From positions 1 through 26,821 of the forward strand of contig DAVZ01000043.1 of assembly GCA_002505765.1 (NCBI GenBank): DNA of 26,821 nucleotides, written 5' to 3'. How positions within the stretch are numbered: position 1 is the first letter of the stretch; the number at the start of each line of letters is the position of its first letter. The position numbers and the translations under genes are program-made. Below are positions 15,937 to 24,900 of this stretch, piece after piece. This DNA is from Methanobacterium sp. UBA176 (GTDB taxonomy: Archaea > Methanobacteriota > Methanobacteria > Methanobacteriales > Methanobacteriaceae). Below the pieces are notes generated by a model, which saw only the letters and a list, made by a program, of their open reading frames with translations, made no database searches and had not been told where the DNA came from.

Positions 15937-16360
15937 ATTTAGTAATAATAATAAGTATTAATTTTTGATTAATATTTAAAGGTTTGCTTAACGTTGTTTA
16001 TAGTCCTATTTTCACTTAATTCTAATGTAATTGAATTTTTTTTATAAATATCCATAAATAATCTGGAATATTTGAGTATAAATAGTGTATATATGCTTTA
16101 TTTACAATAATAATTTATTTAACCTCTTATAAAATTTAATGTTAGTTAATAACAGATTATATTGATTTTAAACTATTTTAATGATCTTGAATAGTCAGTA
16201 TTAAAAAATAAGGACTATTCAAACGAAAATTATTAATTATGGTCTTTTTTTATTACTAAAACGTTGGATTTTGGCTTTAAAGTAATAATAAAAAAGTAAT
16301 AAAAACTATTAAATATCAGTAATTTTTAAAATCCTTTTATAAACAAAAAGGAGGTGAAAA
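15937..16360 (+). repeat. Upstream regulatory region, copy B (paralogous to 10712-11152)
   Basis: This 505-nt gap between the bitopic protein and the first CobN holds no gene. It carries the same series of blocks as copy A: AGTAATAATAATAAGTATTA at 15942-15961, TTAGTTAATAACA in the middle, TTTTTTATTAC, and the 40-nt block ending in GGAGGTGAAAA. Copy B has accumulated changes in the operator half-sites. Confidence 0.6.
16285..16312 (+). promoter_or_regulatory. Degenerate 28-bp dyad operator (copy 3)
   Basis: ATAATAA (16285-16291), 14 nt, CTATTAA (16306-16312). It aligns base for base with copy 2, including the internal AGTAATAA, but the terminal C of the left half and G of the right half are changed. 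TTAAATAT follows as the TATA box. Weaker control of the first CobN gene is plausible. Confidence 0.6.
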
Positions 16361-16361
16361 A

Positions 16362-19300
16362 ATGAGAAGACAAGTGATTTTACTAATAATGACATTTGTT
16401 TTTGCACTGCTTCTTTGTGGATCAGTTTCAGCAGAAAATACTACAACAGGAGGTGAAACTGGAGGCACAATAGATCAGATAACTGAAACTGTCGGATCAT
16501 CACAGGAAAAAACATCAGATAGTTCAGATCAAGGAACAGAAGATTACAAAGCTCATTCCAGCTCATATGAAGCTCAAAACGATTCAGGAGGACTTGTTGA
16601 TCCAAAGGTTCTTGTCATACATTCTTCAACTAGTACAAAAATGACCAACGACGCAGCCAGACAGATAATGGATTTGATAAACCCCTCACAGCCGGGATAC
16701 GATCCAAATAACCCTGAAACATGGCTTGTCAGTTTCGATGTCAGGACCACAACTCAGATTGGGGCAATGGATCCAGAAGAACTTAAAAAGCTCATTGAAG
16801 AGGCAGACATTATAATCAGTGAATGGCTTTTTGAACCGGGTTTGAGCAATTTTAGAAATATAATTGATAATAACCCCGGTATATTAACCAATAAGCCTAA
16901 CAAAATGTTCATCACACTGGAAAGCCAGCCCGAGCTAACCAAATTAAGTCAGATAAATGGAAACCTTCTATTTGATGGGATACCTGATTCAGTTATTGGA
17001 GATACAAATACTCGAAATACAATCCTGCTTGACCTTAAAAACAACAACATATCCAGGCTAAACAATTATAAAGCAACGTACCCCCAATTAGCACTATGGA
17101 TTGATTTAGGACTGTATTATACATCTAAAGGAACAGAAAATTACAATAACCAGTTCAAATTAGCTTTAAAAACTTTCACTGAACTGAACGGAGGTACATG
17201 GCCTTCTGAGTGGAATCCACAGCCCCATATAACCTTACCCAAAGAAACCATTTTCAGAAATGGAGAAATCTTTACAAGCCTGGAAGAATATTTCGCTAAA
17301 TATCCGCTTGATCCTTCCAAGCCCACAGTGGGAATAGCAGAACTGGATAGCACTATGATAGCAGGTAACATGGACCATTTTGAAAGCCTTATAAAAGAAC
17401 TTGTAGCTAAAGGTTTCAATGTTATACCTGTTGTAGGGGCATATTCCGGAAAACAGGAAAATTTACCTTTAAATATTTACTCAGCAATGGTTAAATATTT
17501 TGTTTACGACCCTGAAAAAGACAGTCGTGAAACAGTTAATCACATAGTCACCACTACAGAATACGAGACAAACCGAAAAAAGTACAGTTACAGGATAGAT
17601 GCTCTCCTGAGCCTGTATCACTTCTCATTAGGTTCAGGATTTTTAGATGAAACTAATGCTTTACTTCAAAACATGAATGTTCCAGTATTCCGTACAATGA
17701 CCTCAACCAAGCGAACAGAGGGCGAATGGCTTGCATCAGACGATGGACTGCTCTGGAGCGATACTTACTACCAGATAGCTATACCAGAAACTCAAGGAAT
17801 AATCGAACCTATTCTTATTGCCACCACAGAAAAAGAAATAGATCCATTAACCGGTGCCGAACTTGTAAGCTACAAACCAGTACCTGACCGAATAGAAAAA
17901 TTAGTTGATAGAGTATATAACTGGACTTTACTGAAATATCTTGAAAACAGTGAAAAAAAAATAGCTCTGGTTTATTATAACTACCCACCAGGCACATCAA
18001 CCATAGGGGCAAGCTATCTTAATGTTCCAAAAAGCATACTAATGATCCTGAATATCTTGAAAAATGAAGGATACTCCATAGAAAACATTCCTGCAGATGC
18101 TGACCAGCTGCTGGAACTCATGTTTGAAAGAGGTATAAATGTTGCTAACTGGGCACCAGGCGTCCTTGAAGAGATGGCAAACAACCCATATGTGATCTTA
18201 TGGGATGTAGAGGAATACAAAGCATGGTTTGCAACACTACATCCTGTAGCCAGAAAACAGGTAACAGAAGGTCCTGTCGGATACATTGAAGAAATAACCA
18301 GAATAGGAGCAGAGTACTACCACAACAGAAGCGATGAAACTGCAAGGGATGCTGCGCTGAAAACTATTGAAACATGGACTAAAGAAATGATAAGTCTTGC
18401 AGAAACCAATCCAGAAAAATCAACCCAGGCAATTCAGCATATCAATGCCATGAGCAAAGCTCTAATAAATGTTATTAACAACATTAACCTGGATGAATCA
18501 TGGAACAGTTTTTACGCAGCCAAAAGTGCTTTCATGCTCCTGGCCATACCAGGCATGACAGGATGGGGAGAAGCACCCGGCAACATCATGACAATTAAAA
18601 AGAATGGTAAAGACTACATTGTAATTCCTGGGATTTATTTCGGCAACATATTCATTGGCCCAGAACCTCAAAGGGGATGGGAAGGTGATGCCAGTAAATT
18701 CTACCACAGTACAATCGTGCCACCGCCACATAATTATCTGGCATGGTATGCATGGGTAAATAACGAATTTAATGCTAACGCCCAGATTCATCTGGGAAGA
18801 CATGCTACATTTGAATGGCTGCCCAGAAAACAGGTTGCACTTACAAGCTTCGATTACTCAGATATCATGGTAGCTTCAACACCTTCACTATATGTATACA
18901 TCGTTGATGGTGTGGGTGAAGGAATGCAGGCTAAAAGAAGGGGGTCATCCGTCATTATAAGCCACTTAACACCACCAATGAAGATGGTGACTTCCCTATA
19001 CGGCGAATTTGTAGAACTAAAAGGATTGGTGGAAGATTACGAAAAAACACTGGATGATAATCCTTTAAAACATGAATACAAAGAAGCAATAAAGGAATTA
19101 ATTAAAAAACTCAACTTACAGGTGGACCTTGGAATAGAAGACGTGGACAACTTAACTGATGATGACATCGACGAACTTCATCAATACCTCATGATTCTAC
19201 AGCAAACAATTATGTCATTTGGTCTGCATACATTCGGCCAATCATGGAATGATAGCGAAATAGTAATGCTTGCAACTACAATGGTATCTGCAGATGGAGG

Positions 19301-21494
19301 TGCATCAGATCCGTCACTGCACAGATTACTGGCTCAGGAAAAAGGCTGGGACTATGATCATCTAACCATAGATCAGGCTGAAGAGTTAGTTAATTTAGCA
19401 CAGCAATGGATTTACAGTGTCTTTACTGGAACAAAAACCGTTGGAGAATTAACTGCAAATACAGCATTACAGAATAAATTACTGGAAGCTGTTGGTTATG
19501 CAAATGACATTAAAGAAAGCTTTAATTCAGAACTTGGTGCCCTTATAAACGGCCTTAATGGAGGTTATATTAGCCCTTCATCAGGTAATGACCCTATACG
19601 AAACCCAGATGCAATACCTACAGGTAAAAATTTCTACGCCCTTGCCGAAAATCAAATGCCAACTAAAGTAGCATGGGCTTTAGGTAAAAAACTTGCCGAC
19701 ATGGCATTGGCTCAGCTGGATACATTACCAGAAAAGGTGGCCGCAGTGGTATGGTGCGTAGAGACATCAAGAGATGACGGAACAATGGTTTCATTTGTAC
19801 TCAGGATGCTGGGTATAGAACCTACGTGGTTAAGCAGTGGTTCAGTTAGTAGAATGGTTGCAACACCATTAACAACATTACTGGCAGATTTAAACACAAT
19901 CCGAGAATCTAAAGGTCTTGAACCATTAACTGAAAGACCCAGAATAGATGTTGTGGTGACAACCAGTGGTTTATTCAGAGACCTATTCCCACGACTTCTT
20001 GTCAATATAGATCGTTCCTACAGAGTGGCACTTGCAGCATCATATAACACCATAATATCTGAATACCCTGAATTAAAGCAATCTCTGGACTATGTTTTAG
20101 AAACTTTAGTAGCAGCAAGTTACACCAATTTCAAAGGAAATGATCCTATCAGCCAGAACAACGTGGCTAAATACTGGATAGAGCTAACCAAACTCTATCT
20201 AAATCAGGGTTTATCTGCAGAAGACGCTGGAGAATTTGGAATAACCAGGATTTTCGCCCCTCCAGTGGGTGATTATGGTGCTGGGGTAAACAAACCAATT
20301 GGACAGCCGTGGACATGGGAAACCAGAAACGAAGTAGCAGATGTTTATATAAATCGGATGAGTAACGTCTACTCTGAAAGAAATTGGGGCCAATCGTACC
20401 CTGATTTATTTAAAGAGTTATTGAAAGGAATTGGTACAGCTTACCACAGTCGAAGTACTAACCTTTACGGTGTTTTTGATAACGACGACTACTTTGACTA
20501 CTTTGGTGGACTTTCAATGGCCATAGAAAGAGTGAACGGTAAAGCACCAGATCTAAACGTCCTCTATTATGCAAATCCTGCTAATCCTCAGGTAACACCT
20601 CTTCAACAGTTCATGTTGAGAGAGCTTAGAACCCGATACTTCAACCCGGAATGGATTCAGGGTATGATGAAAGAAGGTTACAGCGGAGCTCGACAGATTT
20701 CTCAAAAATTTGCAGAAAACTTATGGGGATGGCAGGTTACTAATCCAAACCTCATTGGAGGATATATGTGGGATGAATTAGTGGACATATATCTTAACGA
20801 CAAATACAAAATCGGTGTTACTGAATGGTTTTCAAGCGGCAATCAAGTATACCCAATGATTAATTTCATGGGTACTATGCTAACAGCAGCTCATAAATCC
20901 AATGACGGAACAGGAAAGCCTTACTGGCAGGCAAATACAGGTACTATTCGCCAGATAGTCAACTCATGGGCTTCTCTTATACATCAACATGGGGTTACCT
21001 GTGACCATCACGTCTGTGGTGATATGGTAATGGTGGAATGGGCCATGCAGTACATGGAAGGCAATATGCTTTCACAGTTTAAGCAAGTGATGTATAAAGC
21101 AACCAGAAATGCAAAATTTGCAACAGGTGCATCCGATACACCAGGTACTCCGGGCACTAATCCTGGAACTCCTGGTTTTAATCCTGGAACCACTCCGGGC
21201 ACTAATTATGGTTCTAATCCTGGAACTCCAGACCAAACTTCAACTGGTGGATCTACTTCACAGTCCAGTGCTTCTTCAGCAGGTCAGACAAGTTCTGCTG
21301 GTGCTGATTCCGGTCAAGCACAGCAGGAGTCAGGAGAAACAGGTGAAGAGGGACAAAGAGCTTACGAAGTAGCTAAAACTGAACCTGGCGTATCAAGTGA
21401 AACACCATTTGTTGCATACGCTGTGGTTGGTTTAGCTGCCATACTACTGCTTCTGGGAGCAGGATTCTACTTTGGGCCTGGCCGCAAAAAATAA
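16362..21494 (+). CDS. Secreted, membrane-anchored CobN-like chelatase, divergent (1710 aa)
   Basis: It has a signal peptide (1-24, VSA|EN), a Ser/Thr/Gln-rich segment to about 80, a CobN / Mg-chelatase H-type body (about 83-1580), a TPGTNPG-rich linker (about 1593-1665), AYEVAK (1667-1672), a membrane helix (1683-1703) and an FGPGRKK tail. CobN is the large porphyrin/corrin-binding subunit of cobaltochelatase, normally cytosolic and working with an AAA+ ATPase; here the body would lie outside the cell, without ATP. The core motif is altered: HLGRHATFEWLPR (810-822) instead of HLGTHGTLEWLPG, and VDGVGEGMQAKRR instead of VENPGEGTQAKRR. Relative to the second CobN there is an extra helical insert of about 100 residues (about 630-733). 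A CDHHVC site lies at 1547-1552. Possibly a binding rather than catalytic paralogue. Confidence 0.88.
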   Translation: MRRQVILLIMTFVFALLLCGSVSAENTTTGGETGGTIDQITETVGSSQEKTSDSSDQGTEDYKAHSSSYEAQNDSGGLVDPKVLVIHSSTSTKMTNDAARQIMDLINPSQPGYDPNNPETWLVSFDVRTTTQIGAMDPEELKKLIEEADIIISEWLFEPGLSNFRNIIDNNPGILTNKPNKMFITLESQPELTKLSQINGNLLFDGIPDSVIGDTNTRNTILLDLKNNNISRLNNYKATYPQLALWIDLGLYYTSKGTENYNNQFKLALKTFTELNGGTWPSEWNPQPHITLPKETIFRNGEIFTSLEEYFAKYPLDPSKPTVGIAELDSTMIAGNMDHFESLIKELVAKGFNVIPVVGAYSGKQENLPLNIYSAMVKYFVYDPEKDSRETVNHIVTTTEYETNRKKYSYRIDALLSLYHFSLGSGFLDETNALLQNMNVPVFRTMTSTKRTEGEWLASDDGLLWSDTYYQIAIPETQGIIEPILIATTEKEIDPLTGAELVSYKPVPDRIEKLVDRVYNWTLLKYLENSEKKIALVYYNYPPGTSTIGASYLNVPKSILMILNILKNEGYSIENIPADADQLLELMFERGINVANWAPGVLEEMANNPYVILWDVEEYKAWFATLHPVARKQVTEGPVGYIEEITRIGAEYYHNRSDETARDAALKTIETWTKEMISLAETNPEKSTQAIQHINAMSKALINVINNINLDESWNSFYAAKSAFMLLAIPGMTGWGEAPGNIMTIKKNGKDYIVIPGIYFGNIFIGPEPQRGWEGDASKFYHSTIVPPPHNYLAWYAWVNNEFNANAQIHLGRHATFEWLPRKQVALTSFDYSDIMVASTPSLYVYIVDGVGEGMQAKRRGSSVIISHLTPPMKMVTSLYGEFVELKGLVEDYEKTLDDNPLKHEYKEAIKELIKKLNLQVDLGIEDVDNLTDDDIDELHQYLMILQQTIMSFGLHTFGQSWNDSEIVMLATTMVSADGGASDPSLHRLLAQEKGWDYDHLTIDQAEELVNLAQQWIYSVFTGTKTVGELTANTALQNKLLEAVGYANDIKESFNSELGALINGLNGGYISPSSGNDPIRNPDAIPTGKNFYALAENQMPTKVAWALGKKLADMALAQLDTLPEKVAAVVWCVETSRDDGTMVSFVLRMLGIEPTWLSSGSVSRMVATPLTTLLADLNTIRESKGLEPLTERPRIDVVVTTSGLFRDLFPRLLVNIDRSYRVALAASYNTIISEYPELKQSLDYVLETLVAASYTNFKGNDPISQNNVAKYWIELTKLYLNQGLSAEDAGEFGITRIFAPPVGDYGAGVNKPIGQPWTWETRNEVADVYINRMSNVYSERNWGQSYPDLFKELLKGIGTAYHSRSTNLYGVFDNDDYFDYFGGLSMAIERVNGKAPDLNVLYYANPANPQVTPLQQFMLRELRTRYFNPEWIQGMMKEGYSGARQISQKFAENLWGWQVTNPNLIGGYMWDELVDIYLNDKYKIGVTEWFSSGNQVYPMINFMGTMLTAAHKSNDGTGKPYWQANTGTIRQIVNSWASLIHQHGVTCDHHVCGDMVMVEWAMQYMEGNMLSQFKQVMYKATRNAKFATGASDTPGTPGTNPGTPGFNPGTTPGTNYGSNPGTPDQTSTGGSTSQSSASSAGQTSSAGADSGQAQQESGETGEEGQRAYEVAKTEPGVSSETPFVAYAVVGLAAILLLLGAGFYFGPGRKK
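21141..21229 (+). repeat. Short in-frame repeats encoding the TPGTNPG linker
   Basis: Several near-copies of TCCTGGAACTCC and ACTCCGGGCACTAAT encode a Pro/Gly/Thr/Asn-rich flexible stalk between the CobN body and its membrane anchor. Such repeats probably vary in number between strains. Confidence 0.6.
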
Positions 21495-21510
21495 AATTCC
21501 CCTTTTGCTT

Positions 21511-21572
21511 GAAAATTCTATGAATTTTCGGCACCCCAAACACGAAAGTGTTTGAGGGTTTCATTTTTTTTT
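21511..21572 (+). terminator. Double hairpin terminator after the first CobN gene
   Basis: GAAAATTC-TAT-GAATTTTC (21511-21529) is followed by CAAACAC-GAAA-GTGTTTG (21537-21554), extended by CCC/GGG across a one-base bulge, and then a run of T to about 21572. It lies 17-80 nt after the stop codon. Confidence 0.7.
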
Positions 21573-21704
21573 GAAATTTAAAAATCAAATAAATATCTAA
21601 ACTAATTTAAAAAAAAGTTAAACACAATTCCAACTTATGAATAATTGAATTAACTAATGAAAAGAAATTAGATTAAATATATTTGAAATAATCATTTTTA
21701 TTCT

Positions 21705-21812
21705 GAATTATTTATTAAAATAGAATTGGAATCTGATTAATCAGATCCCTTGACATCTTCTTTGGGAGTAAGGAGGTTCACGTAGACCCACTTTGATGTC
21801 TATTATTTTTTT
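21705..21812 (+). ncRNA. Candidate small structured RNA
   Basis: No gene fits this gap. A TATA box (TAAATATATT, 21674-21683) predicts a start near 21705. A perfect 16-bp palindrome ATCTGATTAATCAGAT lies at 21731-21746. Then GACATC (21752-21757) pairs with GATGTC (21795-21800), enclosing TGGG/CCCA and a 20-nt loop with GGAGG, followed at once by TATTATTTTTTT. The hairpin has markedly higher GC than its surroundings. It could be a small RNA with its own terminator or the leader of the second CobN gene; no known class recognised. Confidence 0.4.
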
Positions 21813-21891
21813 CACCGTAATAATGGATTGTTTTAATTCATATATAAACTTTACTTTAATTTTATTAAAATAAACTTGAAAAAATCGATAG

Positions 21892-21937
21892 TTTTAAATA
21901 TCATATATACTTGAATTTTATTCAAGTATACTTGAAT
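21892..21937 (+). promoter_or_regulatory. Promoter of the second CobN with an ATACTTGAAT operator
   Basis: TTTTAAATA (21892-21900) is the likely TATA box. Right after it, ATACTTGAAT (21907-21916), TTT, ATTCAAGTAT (21920-21929) is a perfect 10-bp inverted repeat, and a third direct copy ATACTTGAAT runs at 21928-21937. The sites cover the predicted transcription start (about 21923), the usual place for a repressor. The 28-bp dyad of the other promoters is absent. Confidence 0.7.
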
Positions 21938-21974
21938 AAGGAGTATACGTATTAAATTTAACGGAGGTGAAAAA

Positions 21975-24900
21975 TTGAGAAGACAAGTGATTTTACTAAT
22001 AACAACAATTGTTTTCGTGCTGGCTCTATGCGGGGTAGTGGCAGCAGAAGATTCACAGGGAGGTGTTGAAACAGGGGAAATTCAGATAGATGATTCAAAT
22101 ACAGGCTTAACTCTGCATTCTAGCACTATATCACAAACTGTTAATCCTGAAATCAAGTTGAATATTAATTTAGAGCATCCTGAAGCTCTTTCAGGAGACA
22201 AACTACCAACAGTAACAGTTAAAGATATAGAAGGAAACTCCATAAATGAAACAACAATCACAAAAACAGGAAATATTCAATACAAAATTAATTTCCTCAG
22301 CAATAAAACCAGTTTTAACCTTACAATAAGTGCACTGGGACATGTAACTCAAACTGTGAACTTAAATGTTTCACAAAAAGACCCAAATGACCCAACACTT
22401 TACGGCGTAGCCACAGTAAACCTAAAAGCCTACAACCTGATGATCATAAGCAGTACAGACAGTTATTCCAAAGCATTTGTAGAATCCTACAAACAGCTCA
22501 AAAATCAAGGATACTACTATAACCTGCATTATTTCAGCACATCAGAATTAAGTTCTGATGATCCGCAAATTAAACAGAGAATGAACGCAGCAGCAAGTAA
22601 AGCCGATATAATAGTTATTCAGATGATCAGTGGTCCAGATAATGTACTGAGGATAAAAAAACTGATCGAAAATACTACCGCTCAAAAAATTCTAGCAATC
22701 AGATGCGGGGTAGCATTTTTTGATGATTATCGCTTTGATTCAAACGATACCATAACCCGTGAGTACTGGGCTCAGGGTGCACAGGAAAATATCCGTAGAT
22801 TTCAGTTATATGTTCTAAATTCTGTAGGTATGAGATTAAAAGATGGAGAAGACTTATCTGTTGTTAAATGGCAAGATCAGTGGATATACCATCCAGATGC
22901 TCCAGTAAACATGTTTAAAACATGGGATGAGTACATTAACTGGTACCAAAATCATGCCACATATACTAAAAATGCACCATGGGTTGGAATTGTGGCCTAT
23001 GATTCCAGTTTTAAGGGAGATAACCATGAAATGCATGTGGCTATTCTTAGGAGTTTGGAAAGTAAAGGACTGAATGTATTACTGACATTTGCCAATGCAC
23101 AGGGGCGAATAAATATCATAGATATGTATTTCAAAAACAGAAATACTACTCGAATTGATGCTTTGATAACGTGTGTTGGTTTCAATTATGTTTCTGGAGT
23201 TACAAAAGGAGTTGAAATTTTTAGAGATCTCAATGTACCTGTATTTGCACCAGTATATTCCTCTAATCTTGAGGAGTGGCTTAAAAGTTCCTATGGAATG
23301 GTAAGTGAATTACACTGGCAGATTGCTCAACCCGAAATTGATGGCCGAATAGAACCTATTATAATGGGTGGTAAAGAAAGTGCAGAAATAGATCCAGAAA
23401 CTGGAATTATGGTTGTACGCTTTAAACCCATACCTGAAAGGATAGAAAGAATAACTGAAAGAGTCAGTAACTGGATAGCATTACGACAAATGGATAATTT
23501 CGACAAGAAAATAGCTCTTCTGTACTACAATATAGGTGGTGGAAAGGATGGCGTATCTGCTTCCTATCTTGATGTAGTGGCAAGTGTTGAAAATATTTTA
23601 AAAGCCCTAAAAGAAGACGGCTACAATATACCTGTAAACTATTCAGCAGGTGACATAGTTAATTTGATGCTCACTGCAGGTAATAATGTGGGTTCTTGGG
23701 CTCCTGGTGAACTGGAAAAAGTAGTTACAGCAGGTGCTATAACCATACCCATCAGCGAATACCTTACATGGTTCCAGACATTACCTGGGGCACTTCAAGA
23801 ACAGGTTTTAGCTGAATGGGGACCAGCACCTGGAAACGTCATGATACACCAGGACCAAATTGTTATCCCTGGAATTATGCTGGGCAACGTGTTTTTAGGT
23901 CCGCAGCCAATGCGTGGTTGGGGTGAAGACCCTGAAAAAATCAGGCATTCTACAACTCTTCCTCCACATCATCAGTATATTGCATTCTACATGTGGCTCC
24001 AGAACCAATTTAATGCAGTTATACACCTGGGAACACACGGAACCCTTGAATGGTTACCAGGAAGAAGTGTAGGATTGGGCGGTGATGACTGGCCAGATAT
24101 TCTGCTTGGTAATATACCAAATATTAATCCATACATAGTAGAAAATCCTGGAGAAGGTACACAGGCCAAAAGGCGGGGATATGCTGTAATAATTGATCAT
24201 ATGATTCCTCCAATGATACCATCAGAGCTCTATGGAGAACTGGCGGATCTTAATGACCTTATAAGTAGCTATCATACTTCTCTGGATCCCCAGAGAAAAG
24301 AAGTCTTAAAAAACCAAATTTTTAAGATGATTTTGAAGCTGGATATTCATAGAGACCTGAATCTGGATATGGAAAATACTCCATTCAATGAAATTGTACA
24401 TGAAGTTGAACATTATCTGGAGGATCTTACTGAATCAATGATACCCTATGGTCTTCATATATTTGGAGTTGGAATTTCCAGTGAATTGCTTGATCAGATG
24501 ATTGAATCAATCGTAAGCTTTGATCCTGCTAAAAGAGATAATTCTGCTTTCAAAGAAGAACTAAGGAAAAATCTTATTAAAAACTTTGAAATTCAAAACT
24601 TAATGGCAGCCTTAAGAGGTGAGTTTATATCTCCAGGCCTATCAGGAAGTCCCATAAGGAAACCTGATGTTTTACCTACTGGAATGAACTTTTATTCATT
24701 CGATCCCCGTTCTGCTCCAGATACAGGAGCATGGGATTTAGGTAAGAAAATGGCTGACGATCTCATAGAATCATTCTACAACGAAAAGGGTTACTATCCA
24801 CAAAGTGTAGGTGTGGTTTTATGGTCTATAGAGACTATGCGTACTAACGGGCAGAGTATAGCAATGATACTTCGTCTGATGGGACTGGAACCCTCCTGGA

